DNA from: Colocasia esculenta
Taxonomy: Eukaryota > Streptophyta > Magnoliopsida > Alismatales > Araceae
Assembly: GCA_014218235.1 (NCBI GenBank)
Contig: CM024760.1
Coordinates: 67,892,961-67,956,960, forward strand
Reading direction: 5' to 3'
DNA: 64,000 nt
The translations under genes were made by a program, and so were the position numbers. Positions 1-12,240 of this stretch are shown in pieces (the stretch's first letter is position 1; each line of letters begins with the position of its first letter). Below the pieces are notes generated by a model that was not told the DNA's origin, made no database searches, and saw only the letters and a program-made list of their open reading frames with translations.

Positions 1-278
1 AATATTTAATTTAACATAATGTCAGCGGCTAGGAGCTGCTGACATATATTCCCTTTTCTACCCATTTTTATACCATCGCTCCCCCAAATCTGGCATTTCC
101 ACTCCACTGCGCCCCCCAACCCGCCCGGCTTCTCCCCTTGCACGCGGCATCGCCACCGCGCCCTAGCTCGCGACTCCGGCGACGATCTCCCCACCCACGC
201 TGCCGGCGGCCTCCACTCGTGCTCCAGTCGCCCCCACGCCGGCCGACTTCTCCTCCGGCGAGGTCCAACCGGATCTAC

Positions 279-371
279 ATGTCCTCTCTCTCTCTCTCTC
301 TCTCTCTCGACCTCGACCTCGACGACCGCATCCCCGCCACTGTGATCACCGGCTTCCTTGGTTCCGGAAAG
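279..371 (+). pseudogene. CobW/G3E GTPase N-terminal exon fragment
   Basis: This frame reads RIPATVITGFLGSGK at 327-371, the Walker A (P-loop) region of CobW/G3E metal-chaperone GTPases. In intact plant genes the next residues complete GSGKTTLLN. Here the exon stops at a GT donor right after GSGK (372). What follows is only 21 bases ending in TAG before an unrelated coding stretch begins, so the intron and the remainder of the GTPase are missing. A CT dinucleotide run (284-308) lies just upstream in frame and encodes Ser-Leu repeats. It is a captured fragment inside Pack-CACTA 1, not a functional gene. Confidence 0.7.
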
Positions 372-399
372 GTTTATTTCGTTTATTTATAGCTTCAGA

Positions 400-564
400 T
401 TTCTGTACGAGGGCACCGACTCCGTCCCCCATGGCCTCCTCTTCAACGTGTTCCACGCCTCCGCCTCCCTGCGCCCCGAGTTCGAAGGCCTCGTCGCCGA
501 GGACATCCCCCGGGAGGACGGTTGCCCCCCGCTTTGCATCATCGCGGACGTCTTCATGGGGTGG
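400..564 (+). pseudogene. UDP-glycosyltransferase fragment (UGT92-like)
   Basis: The reading frame includes TDSVPHGLLFNVFHASASL and then PPLCIIADVFMGW. This matches the N-terminal half of family-1 plant glycosyltransferases, where a TDSLP segment is followed by a PP-CIISD-F-GW motif, and it most resembles the UGT92 type. Only about 55 residues are present. The acceptor-binding start and the C-terminal PSPG sugar-nucleotide box are absent, and after GW the frame runs into intron-like sequence. It directly follows the CobW fragment on the same strand, so a read-through transcript would be chimeric. The family is clear; the subfamily is inferred from memory of the motif. Confidence 0.65.
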
Positions 565-1899
565 AGATCTCAGTGTTGTGCCCTCTATCATCGATCATCT
601 TTTCTTTATCCCTTTCTCTCATTGGGTTTTTACATGTCTCAACGCCCATCATTCAAAGCTCACTTCACACGAGTTAATGATGCGGAGGAAATGACTCCAT
701 GCATTTCTCGCTCAGAGGTTTACTCTTTCTTGTTATCTCAGGTGCTCTTAGGCATTTTCTTCAAGACAGACTGAGCAAGGGTGCAGCAGCAGGGAAAGGT
801 CGTTCAGATGAAATATATTTGAAGTTGCGCACTAGTACTGGTATGTTCCCACTTAATGATGTGCCCTGTTGTTTGATATTCGTTCCCTTCCTTTGAGCTG
901 TTATTCTACTTGTTATCATCAAGGAATGACGTACTGGATCTTGGTTTCATCTTGGGGTTGTCCTGGAGAAAAGGTCCAGGAGAAATTTTGTGAGATCAGA
1001 AACAACAAAGAGTATGATAAGCTATATGTGTATATATTATATTATATATATATATATATCCTGAAAATAGTAAAACGAAAATACAAGATACATAAAAAGA
1101 ACAGTCACTTGCAAGAGGGAGTGGTGGCAGGGAGTGCTTAGTGTAGCATGTTCTGGGGATGCACATGTAAACTCAACTTCTTAACATCATGTTCAAATGA
1201 AAAATGCGTATAACTCATTTCTGCAATCAAATTTTATTCTTATTACATGGCCAAACTAAAAATAGGAAGTCAAATTTAATTTTCCTTCATGGATTCTGTA
1301 TGTTATATGTGGATTCTGAGTGGATTTGGAAACTTGAACCATGTCGAGTTGTGTATGTGATTGGATTTGATCAGTTATGATTTATGCACGGGGAACTGCA
1401 CCTAAAATTCTATTGTGGACAGTTAATTTACTTGATATGCAACCTTTGTGTGTGTATGTCTGTTGGGGGTCGACGTGATATGCCCACAGCTACTGAACAA
1501 CCATGACCATTCATTGTTGCCTTGTCCCCTTCATTTTGTCCCATATTGACGAAATAAGACTATTGAGTGGAAGGCATTGCTCTTGGGCTGGCTCGCTAGC
1601 CACTTATGGGCTGGACCCATGAGCCCTTCAGATGGTTGGCCTATAAAGCAAATATAATGGAAACTTGTAAACTTTTGGAACCTCAGAAAAATCTGACTTT
1701 GGATCTGCCTCTTGACTTAATTTTGAATTAGGTATTGGAAATTGGAGTTTCTGACTCAGTTTTTGTTACTGAAGCACTGTTGGACAAGATATGAACCAGA
1801 TTCATTAACTTCCGAAGGTTTGTTTTTTGTTTTATGCTTTTTTTTTGCTTGATTCTTTTTTATGCTTTTTTTTCATTCTTGAATCATGTTGCAGTGTAT
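565..1899. other. Intron-like filler between captured fragments
   Basis: This stretch is T-rich and intron-like, with short open frames that I cannot assign (for example around 750-840 and 905-1010). A short TA microsatellite lies at 1027-1060. A 29-base copy of a lipase exon/intron junction lies at 1805-1833 and occurs again at 2331-2359. No complete gene is visible. Confidence 0.5.
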
Positions 1900-2540
1900 C
1901 TGATTTTGCAAGATTCTGAAATGGGTCGTCATCTTACTGTTTTACAGGCTTTTTGGGACTGGAGTTGGCAGGACTTAGCTGAGAATGACTTGAGAGATAT
2001 GATAAACTATGTGTATTCTATCACGAACTCAAAAGTCTTCTTCGTAGGGCATTCACAGGGAACCATTATGGGTTTTAGCAGCTTTGCAATTCCAGATATA
2101 GCAGAAATGATTGAAGCTGCAGCACTACTCTGTCCAATATCTTATTTGGATCATATTAGTGCTCCTTTAGTGCTTAGAGCAGTTAAAATGCATCTTGATC
2201 AGGTATATTCTTGTTCCAGAGTGTTAGAAAGGAAATAAATGAACTTACATGAGAAGTATTTAACCTTGTGTTTAATTATTCTACTTTCCTTGTCTTTGTT
2301 AGATGCTTCTTACCATGGGCATTCATCAGCTTAACTTCCGAAGGTTTGTTTTTTGTTTTTCATTAACCTTGATTAGTTCTTATTAGATTACCTTGTATCC
2401 TTGAGGACTTCAATTTCTTGCTAAAAAACTGCAATTTATGTATTGAATCTTGTACAGTGACGTCGGTGTCCAGGTATTGGATTCTTTATGTGATGGATAT
2501 ATGGATTGTGCCAACTTCCTATCATCCATAACAGGTCCAC
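1900..2540 (+). pseudogene. Acid lipase (triacylglycerol lipase-like) fragment
   Basis: Three exon pieces can be followed. The first (about 1908-2201) contains FWDWSWQDLAENDLRDMI, the nucleophile elbow GHSQG (family pattern G-H-S-x-G) and SYLDHISAPL, and ends at a clean CAG/GTATAT donor. The second (about 2303-2343) reads MGIHQLNFR. The third (about 2456-2534) reads SDVGVQVLDSLCDG and ends with ACAG/GTCC. This corresponds to the central third of plant lysosomal-acid-lipase-type enzymes (oil-palm-lipase and MPL1 group), which cleave acyl esters with a Ser-Asp-His triad. The Ser is present; the Asp and His regions and the N-terminus are missing. It is a captured gene fragment with introns kept. 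Confidence 0.75.
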
Positions 2541-3845
2541 TTTTCATCTTGTGTCATAGCTTCCTTACTTGCATGGACTTCCATTATTCTCTTTTCTATC
2601 CTACTCTTATTGTATTTTCTTGTAAAGGAATTGGTCAAGCATTGAGCATATTACTTGCTTTTATGACTTGGATTTTCAATCAGCACCTCAGATAATGTGA
2701 TTGTGGATTAACTCTTGCCCTCAATTGAAAAGAAGCTTTTTCATCATCCCTTTCTGCTATGTTGTATACTTGAGCTTCAGCATTTTGTCCTGGGCTTTTG
2801 GATTCTTTGCCTCAGCAGAGGCTTCTTTCCTCTTATATACTCTTGTGTGCTCATGAGTTTCCTAGTTGACTGTTCATGATATGGTGGTACTAGTCTCTTT
2901 TTTTTTCTTTCAGTTGGTATGCATCAAATGACTCATGGAATTTAGCATGTTATTCCAGTAATCTGTTGTTTCTTGACATAGTTTTGTCATACCATTTAGC
3001 TCATATTTTCAGGTTAATAATTAATGGTTGCTTCATCCGTGCTGAAATTGTTTAGTCTACCAGGTCTTCCTTGGGCCTCTGGTAGTGGTGCTGACAGCAA
3101 GGTATGTTGATACTTATTTTAGTTATTCCTAACTTAAAATTTCTGAATTGGTTTTCTTTACCTTGAGAAAAATTGCTTAAGATAATTATGAACCAAATCT
3201 GATCTTATGCTGTTTTGCAGGCACAAAGCGTTGACTTTGCTGTTCTTCATTTGAATGCCAAGTATGTCTTGTCCTGTGATCAAGTTGCTCATCATGTTTT
3301 TCATGGAAAAAAGGATCTGAAAATGAAAGTTCAGAAGCACCTGACAAGGCTTTTTTTTTAAATTTTATAGAAGGTGCTTGGATGAATTAGTAAGTGATTG
3401 CTGCTCTGTTTTAAGATAAATAGTAAAAGACACAATCGGATGAGCATTATTTTTTTAAGATAAATATACTTACGTTGCCTTATGCATAGGCAGATGGCAA
3501 ATGATTGCTGCTCTGTTTAACTACTCTTCTGGTAACACAATATACCAGACTCGATGACGAAATGTGAAGACTCACCTGGTGAGTAGTGAATTCAGAAGGT
3601 TTGGGAGACTACTGATTGTGGTCTTCAGTTGGCACTTGTCTAATGCCTGTAATTAATAAAAAAAAGGATTCTTAATGCTCATCAGACTATAAGTGGATTA
3701 GTCCAGCATATCTAGTCTAGTTCATCTCATATTCTTTAACTTGATAGCATTTTTTCTGGTTCACACAGTCTCCTGAAATTAACTAGTATTAACCTTCTTT
3801 TATTAAGGTGGTAAGGGGATCACAAACTTAAACTCTCAGATGGAC
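2541..3845. other. Unassigned, intron-like sequence in Pack-CACTA 1
   Basis: This is T-rich DNA with splice-like junctions and two short coding-looking pieces: around 3063-3101 (ends AAG/GTATG) and around 3220-3262 (starts after TTTTGCAG). I cannot name their source. Nothing else is supported. Confidence 0.4.
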
Positions 3846-4755
3846 AATGGGAACTTAGAACAGTGGATTCATGGGGATGTTGGGCCCACCAGCCCTCTTA
3901 CATGGGATATCCGGATGAACATCATTCTTGGAACTGCAAAAGGGTAATGCCACTTTCCTACTTGTAACCTTCGTTAATCCCTGTCCATAACTTGTTTATC
4001 ATTCTTATGTAGTGTGATTGGAGCTGAACTTGTGCAGGTTAATGTACTTACATGAGGGGCTTGAGCCCAAGGTTGTTCATCGTGATGTGAAGTCTAGCAA
4101 CATACTGCTTGATAGGCATTGGAATCCCAAGGTATCAGACTTTGGACTTGCCAAGCTCTTGGGTTCAGAGAGAAGCTATGTCACTACACGTGTAATGGGA
4201 ACTTTTGGGTTAGTTCAGGTCTCACCATCTCAAGTATTGGTTATGGTTCAAACTTCATTATCTCAGCTTTTGGTTGTCTAGAAATCAGTGTTCATGCGAC
4301 ACTGATTGGCATCTATTTATATGGTATCCACAGATATGTTGCTCCTGAATATGCAAGCACTGGTATGTTAAACGAGAAGAGTGATGTCTACAGTTTTGGA
4401 ATCCTCATAATGGAGATTATGTCAGGAAGGAATCCAGTTGATTACAGCCGACCGCCTGGAGAGGTTTGTATTAGGCTCACTAACTGGCACTGGAATATAT
4501 GTTAAAACTGTTCTGAATGATGATTAACAAGTCAAAAGTGTTTCAGGTAAATCTTGTTGAGTGGCTAAAAGCTATGGTTAGCAATCGGAATTCTGAGGGT
4601 GTATTGGATCCCAAAATGCCTGAGAAGCCTTCTTCAAGGGCGTTGAAGAGATCTCTTAGTGGCACTAAGATGCGTGGATCCTGATTCACAGAAGAGACCA
4701 AAGATGGGGCATGTCATACACATGCTTGAAGTTGATGATTTCCCTTATCGAGATG
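3846..4755 (+). pseudogene. Receptor-like Ser/Thr kinase fragment (C-terminal half of kinase domain)
   Basis: Four exon pieces are visible. About 3846-3942 reads DNGNLEQWIHG and ends TAKG. About 4037-4209 holds the catalytic loop HRDVKSSNILLD and the DFG loop SDFGLAKLLG. About 4333-4463 holds YVAPEYASTG (APE motif) and EKSDVYSFGILIMEI. About 4547-4755 holds NLVEWLKAMV and KRPKMGHVIHMLE. This matches the lower lobe of plant receptor-like cytoplasmic kinases of the At1g01540/At4g34500 type. The ATP-binding lobe with the glycine loop and VAIK lysine is absent. Near 4655-4660 one extra base breaks the frame before ALRCVDPDS. This is a captured and decayed fragment. Confidence 0.85.
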
Positions 4756-4894
4756 TGAGTTCTAATTTATAGCAAGTGGGGTTCGGTGACCCTATTAGAA
4801 TGGGCTAGAAACCTGTTCCATCTATGGTATTTTTATATAAACAGAAAAATTAGAATTTTTAAAAGAATGTATATAAAAAAATTTATAGAAGCAT

Positions 4895-5284
4895 TTGTCA
4901 GATAGCCGCTGACAAAAAGAAAATTACTATTTGTCGGCGGCTAAAGAGACCGCTGACAAAAAAAATTTATGTCAGCGGCTAAAGAGACCGTTGACCGTTG
5001 ACAAAAAAAATTTATGTCAGCGGTTTACTGGCCGTTGACATACAATTTTTTTGTCAGCGGCCTTAAGACGTTGATATAAATTTTTTTTGTCAATGGCTTC
5101 AAGTCGTTGACATAAATTTCTTTTGTCAGCGGCCCTGCCTATTGTCGACATATGATAAGTTGACGACAAAAATGTCGACGGCTTTGTCTACGGACTGTAG
5201 CTGTTGACATATGTTTTTGTCAACGTATTTTTTACTTTTGTCAACGGCCTTTAGCCGCTGACATATATCTTTTGTCTTGTAGTG
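4895..5284. repeat. CACTA right subterminal repeat array (TGTCAGCGGC family)
   Basis: About ten copies of a roughly 10-12 base motif, TGTCAGCGGCT or its complement, occur in alternating orientation at 15-50 base spacing and end in the CACTA terminus. In En/Spm elements such arrays bind the TNPA-type protein. Copies are partly degenerate (for example GTCAATGGC, GTCAACGGC). Confidence 0.8.
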
Positions 5285-6575
5285 TCAATACGAGGCAAGC
5301 GTCGATTACAAATTTAATGAGTTCAAGGTTTATGTCTAAAGAAAAAATAATGTACTTTGAATCTGATATTTTCAAAGGTGAAAGTACCACTATCTTTTAT
5401 TGATCGAGTGACTCATCTTTGTAATAATGAGTAAGATATTCTTAACGTTTTCTAATGTATTACAAAAGGTACGTTATAAACATAGATTCGTATATACCAA
5501 TTTTTTGTTCTCGTTTCCATATGTTCTCGTTTCTATGGAAACGAGAAGGATTCCCATGTACCAAAGCTGGCAGCGACGTTGACAGCCGAGAGGACAAGCA
5601 GCGTGATTGGTGTTGGCTTGTGTCCAAGGTTGGCGATTAGTGGAGGACAAAACCGGGGCGACGGGGGCGTAACGTTGGATGAGATTTCAATATCTGAAGG
5701 TGCGTGATTTATATGTCAATTATAAGCTGGGCAAACTTTGTCAGTAATCGAAATGGACATAAATTAAAGACTAGCCAACTGGCTGCTGGGGGTGGGTTCA
5801 TAATTAGGCGGCTTGGCTTCATTGCCCCGAGGAAACAGTACGTACATATTTATAGTAGGATTAATCCATCAATTAGTTAAATGTATAATTGGTGTCTAGC
5901 TAGTAGGGTGATTGGTGAGTGGTCCATTATGATTTGGCAATGCATGGGCACCCATATGGTATAATAAGGTGCCTTCTCTCCTCCCGCTTATCCTTGCCGG
6001 ACTTTTAAATTTGAGCTCTCAAAATCTATTTTAAAGCTAACGATAATAGTATTATTATTATTATTACCATTACTATTTTAATGAGAAAAAGCTTGATATA
6101 TGCATTGAGGTGACGGATACTATTTACCTCAAGCATATATAAGCAAAATCCATGTGTCATATCGTTGTGACCTCATCTATTTGTATCTAAGACAGATACT
6201 TCAATATTAAATTATTTCCGACCATCTCCTTCAATAGATGAAAAAGATTACTATGGAATAAAGAGTCAGATTTAGAAGGGAGTCATCTAAATTTCACATC
6301 AAAGAACCTAACAAGGAAAAGAACTTACGAACGCACACACTCTACTCTATCTCATAAATACTCATCGAAGTCTTTCATAATCGAATAGGCTTAATTAGAA
6401 TAAGATGGGTTACCTTGGCGTAGCTAATTTTAATCAGCCATCTTTAACAGTACTGCAACTTGTTGGAGTATAATGAGTTTAAACTGAAGTAAATTGAAAT
6501 GATTAATTTGACCAAATGGTGAGGATTAGTTATTAATTCTAACTAGAACAAGTAGCTAGGCGATCTTCTCATGAT
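5285..6575. other. No gene seen
   Basis: AT-rich intergenic DNA with only short random frames. I see no repeat structure or coding signal that I can support. Confidence 0.5.
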
Positions 6576-6579
6576 CCAA

Positions 6580-6833
6580 AGAGAGGAGAAGCAGTGGTAG
6601 CATATCTGCAGTTGCGTTGGAGGCAGAGGCAGGAAAGAGGCGGCCAGCCACACTGGAGATGTTGACAGGTGGCTGGTACCTGTGAGTGGTGGAGGCAAAG
6701 GGGGGAGTCCCAGCGGCACTGCTGCAGAGGGGGATGCCGGACCACCGGCATGGAGGTGGCTCTCCTGACAGAGGCGGCACTGCTGTGGAGGGGGAGGGTG
6801 GATCACCAGCGTGGAGGTGGAGCTGCAGAGAGC
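6580..6833. repeat. Purine-rich imperfect repeats, left half
   Basis: Units of roughly 60 bases recur, built on a GGCACTGCTG, then GAGGGGGA, then ACCAGCGTGGAGGTGG pattern (for example 6712-6760 and 6772-6822). The same pattern resumes at 26391-26440 on the far side of the inserted LTR and CACTA. This shows that 6833 and 26385 were once adjacent or nearly so. Confidence 0.55.
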
Positions 6834-9768
6834 TGTAACGACCTTCTCATATCGGTACGGTTCCACCAACCCACGTCGATATAAAAGGTATCACTACAAT
6901 GGGACATTTACCCAACACTAGTACGATAGGCTGAAACATACACAAATATATTATATCTCATGACAGCGGAATTTAAAGAACTGAAAAGAAATTTTTATTC
7001 CATCATCCACATTCTATCCACAGTCCGTATAGAGGGAAAGAGAGCTAACTATTCATAACTGAAATACAACAAATACATTGTCCACATGAGACTACGCAGA
7101 GTCTTTATTACATACTATGAAAAAATGGAAAAGTACAATGCTAACTCCACAACACTCTCTCCTACTCTCGCTCCGAGTCGCTCCTAACGATCTTCTCGGA
7201 AGAAGTAGAAACATCTGCACCTGTACGCCGAAGCAAGAATGAGTTCAAAGAACTCAACAAGTAACACCAGCACACTAAACATACATGCGTCAAGTAATAT
7301 CCATACTCTTAAGCTACATCATTTACACATAATGCATGGAAGTGACATTTCTCAATAAAAGTCTATTCATGATTTCTACACATTTTACACAGAGGATTTG
7401 GTTTTATATACAATAAGCAATCCTATCACATGCTTTCTACACTTTTCACTATGCTAAACTGATTTCATTCATAAGCCACCTGTTGGTCATTTACACAATA
7501 TTTACACATTTCATAACAATTAATTTAACATGAATTCTAAGGCAATGTACACATAGAAAACATATTCATATTAGTGAAAAGCTCGCTTTTTACTACTATC
7601 ATGTCACATTCATAAGAACTTATCATTTTGCATGCTTTCATAAGAATTTTATGAACACATATTCACTTACACAGGTTCACAATTTACACATTTTCTTGCA
7701 CTTAAACACATTTTCACTTTCACTAATGCCGTGACACATAGCCCAAACCACTTTAGAAGGACACACACTGATCACATCACATATCAATCACCTAGGCATT
7801 CCAGTGATCAATCTTAGTTACTGCGCAGAACCGGGAGAAGCACTCTCCACCTAACCAGCGATACTTGTTCGCTCAGGATTTAATCCCAATGCCCATGGGA
7901 CATCACACACTTTGAACTTTCCCGTGGGGACTTTACCACAATACAGTTCCACAGCCCTCTAAGGTAGCAGTGTCACACATTGGCACATTAATACATTTTC
8001 TCAATTTCAACACATTCTAACATAAAATAATCACACATTCATCTCATGTTCACACATTTACATTCTTCAGTATTACCTAGCATGGTACTACTGTTTTCAT
8101 TATTAATAGATTTTTACAACAATCCTAATCATGCTGAAATTTTTGCATAATTAAACATTTATCATATTAGCATGTATTAACCACTAATACTTAACATAAA
8201 ACAAGTTTATATAGCTACTGTCATCTGTTCAGTACAGAAATTTAACCAGAAATTCATCACAGTTTAACTATCATGCATACCAAAATTTACATTTTTCTGA
8301 GTTATATATATTTTCTGAAAATTCTAACAGTGATGATATCAACAGTAAAAATAGTCAAACTGATACCATTTTTCATTATTCGGATTCACAATTTATTTCA
8401 TACATGAATTCTGATAGTACAAATTTTATCACAAATTTCAGGGATTTAACTAGTTTCGCAAAAATTCTTAGCTTTTATGCATTGAATAGACATGTTAACT
8501 ATTTTTCAGTCCAGAAAATTTAATAAACTGTACAGATATTATAAATTGCTCAAATTTTTATATCATGTATCAGATCTTATGAGCAATGTACAGAAAATTT
8601 ATGACAGTTCTACACATTTCATAAACGACATTTTCCAAGATTAACATTCTATTGGTAACACATTCCAAAATTCTAATAATTAGTGAACATTACAAAAATG
8701 CACACAAAAACTCACAGTACACCCAAACATATTATATTACATATTATATAAAATTTACCGTATATCCTCATGCGGAAAACTCGAAAATTAGTTCATATAA
8801 GGACAGACTTGCTCACTGTTGCAGTCTGAAGAACTCGACGGCAAGGGTGGCCGTCTATAGGTTAACGGCATTAGATGATGCCGCCAACACATGATATTAG
8901 CGGCAAGAGATCTTGCCGTTAATATCCTGTCTGCAGAACTCAGACTGAAAGCCCATAAATCACTTGAAAGGGGGGTTCCAGGACACGAGAAAAATCTGAG
9001 AAAATCCTGGGACATACTAGACACATGTAGGGTTAATGTGTATGGGTTACTTGCCTTCTGTAAAATCTACCGACGACGATTTAAGCCGGAGAAGCCCTCC
9101 TCGGCCTGTGCCAAAGAGCCTCCAAATCCCTCCTTCTTCGGATCTTCTGTTGATCTTCACAGCACACCAGCGTGGGGAGTCATTCCCGGATGTTCAAGGT
9201 CGTCACCAGTTGATGTTGATCGCCAGACGAAGCCTCCCGAAGCCGGATCTTTCAGGTTCAAGTTAGGGTTTTTGCTTAGAGAAGATAGGTTTTGACTCAA
9301 GAGCCAAAAGGGATGATCTGGCCTTAATTTGGATATTATAAAGGGTGGGAGTCGGATCGGTTAAAGGGCAAGTCTCAGAGCCGTGGGAAGGGTTTCCCAA
9401 ACAAGAGGCTCAATTTCGGAGGCGTTTTCGGATCTGAAAACGTAACAGATCTGGGATATTGGCGTCCATATCCATGGTCGCCTATCCAAAAATTGGCGTC
9501 CATCGATATGCCGCCTACCCATGGTCAGCGTCAGTCGATGTGGACGCCGACTAGCCGACAAAACTCACTTAATTATGCAGAATTTATAATACTACACACT
9601 AATATATATATACATATATACTTAAATACACTATGTACATTTCAATAATACTCATTCATACAATTTGTATACATAAATACTTATACATAATAATCTATAC
9701 ATCAATAGTGTACACTTATACGCACATACATATATTTAAACAAACAAGGTGAAAATCAGGGTATTACA
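6834..9768. mobile_element. Solo LTR (Ty3-gypsy type), 2.9 kb
   Basis: It starts TGTAACGACC and ends GGGTATTACA. These form the short inverted terminal repeat usual for large plant gypsy LTRs. There is no coding region, PBS or PPT inside. Both flanks carry the same purine-rich repeat pattern, which supports a discrete insertion. The target duplication is imperfect: AGAGC lies to the left, while GAG followed by TT lies to the right once the abutting CACTA is removed. The interior is AT-rich (7000-8780), followed by a more GC-rich segment (8790-9560). Confidence 0.65.
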
Positions 9769-9784
9769 GAGCACTACTAGAAAA

Positions 9785-10260
9785 TACAGTTGTACCTACG
9801 ACCAAAATCGTCAGTAATACGACAAAAATCGTAGGTACATATCTATATCTACGACCTTTCCTACGGCTTTCATCGTAGGTAACGTACGTGTTGGTAAAAC
9901 TATTACCTACGACAAAGTCGTAGGTAAAGTATATGTACTTTACCTACAATGTTTAATGTCGTAGGTTGTATTTACCTACAAAATGAAATATTGTAGGTTG
10001 TTTATACCTACAACGTTAAATGTCGTAGGTTTTTGTACATTTAAAAAAATATATCACCTACTTTTCCTCCCCATATTCTTACATATACATATTCATTCAC
10101 CTGTCTTTCCTCCTCATATTCTTATATATACATTCATAAGAATCACAATTCAACATTCACACACTTACACCATCTTATTCATTCATACACTTCATCAATA
10201 AAGCCACATTCATTCATACACTTCATCAACATAGCCACATTCATTCATTCAAACAAATAT
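9785..10260. repeat. Outer CACTA left subterminal repeats
   Basis: Repeated CCTACGAC / GTCGTAGGT motifs occur at 9785-10035 in both orientations. A CATTCATACACTTCATCA direct repeat follows at about 10181-10240. Its complement resembles the GTGTATGAATG-rich stretch near 21930-22030 of the inner element. Confidence 0.7.
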
Positions 10261-10748
10261 TGTGGTCATTCACAACACTTTTCATATTAATGTCAAATAT
10301 ACATCCACAACATCTATTTGTCCAAAATTATACCAAAGTGTTTCCAAAGTCTTTACAAAGTGATATATAGTGCTAAACAAAAGTTGATATGTTCTGGTCA
10401 AGCTGGATAAACTGGGCAGCATGAATCCATTTGCCATGTTATACTCACAATGAAGTGAAGAAAAGATATCCAGAAGTAAAAATAGCATCTTGAAAAATGT
10501 TTCCAATAACTTGTCAGCAAATAAAACACAAATCAATAGCATGTGTATAATGTACTATCAAGTTTGTATTGCAGCTCAATGATTGTTGTAGGTAAGACAA
10601 TGGCAAGCTAGTCTTCAAGAAATATTGACTGTACACTACCTCATCCAATGAAGTTTTGAATAAACATTGAAAAGGAAATGGAATGATGAAGCCTCCTGCA
10701 ATGAAATGGAATGAAATGCTAGCAAACCAATTTTCACACATTCAGCGC

Positions 10749-10779
<31 letters not shown>

Positions 10780-11740
10780 AAAAAAAACACATCACATGAG
10801 GAAGAAAACATGAGCAGTGAACAAAAGAACTATAAAATATCTTAGAATATATCTAGATAAGTGGAAGAAGAAAACTATGTGACATACAAAAGAAAAAATG
10901 CAACATACCTGAAGCAACACAAGTACAGTTCTCAGTAAAATTTAAAACCTGTGAAAGCAATAGAATGTAAATACTACCTAAAGAAAAAACTTGCACATAA
11001 GGAACCAACTACTTGCCTCTACTGCGTATGCAATCGACCAAGAAATGAGAGTGTTGGTCATTATAATTACATCAACTCACCTAGATAAAGGGATGATAAG
11101 CTCCTCGCCATTGTTGTATTACTGTAGATGCAAGCACTTAATTGCTTCACCCAAAACATTCCAAACATGTTAAGGCATTATAGTAGGTCAATTTGACATT
11201 GAAATCATCGTAGATTAGTTATGTAATTTTATCAATTCCTATAGATAACTGTACTTAAGGGAGAAAATAGAGAAAGACTGAATGAGTAAAGGAGAATCCT
11301 TTTTTCTTTCAACAAACTATGCACCATTTTCAGTTCCCATTTACAGATCCTCTAGCGAAGTCTGCACTCAACTTTAGAAATGTAAACTACAGGATCAACT
11401 GTACAATGGAAAAGATAAGAAATGTAAACTACAGGAAATGTAAACTCCAGAAGATAATTATGAACTATTTTGTCAATTGGCTACTGCATTTAAAGGTAAA
11501 AAATTATGCACACATTCCACACATTGGTAGACTTTTCTATCTATTGGCACTATCAAATTAAAGTTAGTTAAAAAAAATTATCACTCATCGGGTCATTACT
11601 CGATGAGCACTCCTTACTTGCCATAGATGAGGCAAAAAGCCCTGGTGAGTCTCTATGCACTCATTCTTTTTTACATGGAAGAATAAGCAACCAGTTAATA
11701 TTAATAAGTGAATCAAATTTATGCAGTATTATGCAAATAA
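10261..11740. other. Unassigned outer-CACTA interior with C22-A18 tract
   Basis: AT-rich DNA without a convincing coding signal on either strand. A run of 22 C (10748-10769) is followed at once by 18 A (10770-10787), which may be an assembly or polymerase artefact. Confidence 0.4.
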
Positions 11741-11748
11741 ATATATAC

Positions 11749-11868
11749 CTCTTCCAATTCCTTGTTCTCACGTTTAGCAAATTTCTCCTCAAAAACTTTG
11801 ATCCGTTGATGCAATGTCTTATTTTCAGACTTTAACATTTCATTTTTTTCTTCCCCACAAACTAACTG
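11749..11868 (-). pseudogene. Coiled-coil exon, possible remnant of a CACTA second-gene product
   Basis: The minus strand reads EMLKSENKTLHQRIKVFEEK and continues KFAKRENKELEE. This is a clear heptad-type coiled coil bounded by GT- and AG-like sites. The Ptta/En-Spm protein of the nested element has a similar coiled coil (20339-20420) near its C-terminus. I therefore infer a remnant of the outer element's own TNPA-like gene. A captured transcription-factor coiled coil is an alternative I cannot exclude. Confidence 0.35.
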
Positions 11869-11974
11869 GTGTTAATAACATAATCAAAATAAGATTAGGA
11901 TGATCTATATATGGAACGAAGCCCACTTGTTACAGTTCTTACGCACCTGCAAAGTCTGGCCACACTACTAGAAA

Positions 11975-12240
11975 AATAGGTTTTACCTACGGCACTTACC
12001 TACGCGTACACTAATTGTAGGTATAAAAAAGATTTACCTACGTTATAAACAAAATTTACTAACATTAAATAATATAGTAGGTATAAGTCACTTATCTCCC
12101 CAATTTTCTTCTCCCACCCTCAAAATGTTTGGAGGCGCCAAAACTTATGATACAAATACATACACGTTAATATTTGTAGGTATATAGACCTCTATACCTA
12201 CAACATATGAATATTATATTAATAAATATATATTTTACCT
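11975..12240. repeat. Inner CACTA left subterminal repeats
   Basis: ACCTACG and GTAGGTATA motifs recur in both orientations from 11985 to about 12240, mirroring those of 22090-22399. Confidence 0.7.

Larger units (their letters stand above)
1..5284. mobile_element. Pack-CACTA element 1 (left end outside window)
   Basis: The right terminus reads CTTGTAGTG at 5276-5284, the reverse complement of the CACTACAAG start typical of En/Spm (CACTA) elements. It is preceded by about 390 bases of inverted subterminal motifs (TGTCAGCGGC / GCCGCTGACA). The same motif pair appears at 19-45, so the window opens inside the left subterminal zone. Between these ends lie exon-like pieces of at least four unrelated plant genes, all on the plus strand, and no transposase. 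This is the structure of a non-autonomous CACTA that has captured host sequence. The left terminus and the matching 3-bp target duplication (TCA at 5285-5287) cannot be seen here. Confidence 0.75.

Noticed and set aside
6891..6905. CACTACAATGGG as a CACTA left end
   Set aside because: No subterminal repeats follow, and it lies 58 bases inside a solo LTR with good ends.
10748..10787. C22-A18 tract as a poly(A) insertion scar
   Set aside because: No target duplication or retroelement sequence beside it; slippage or assembly error is as likely.
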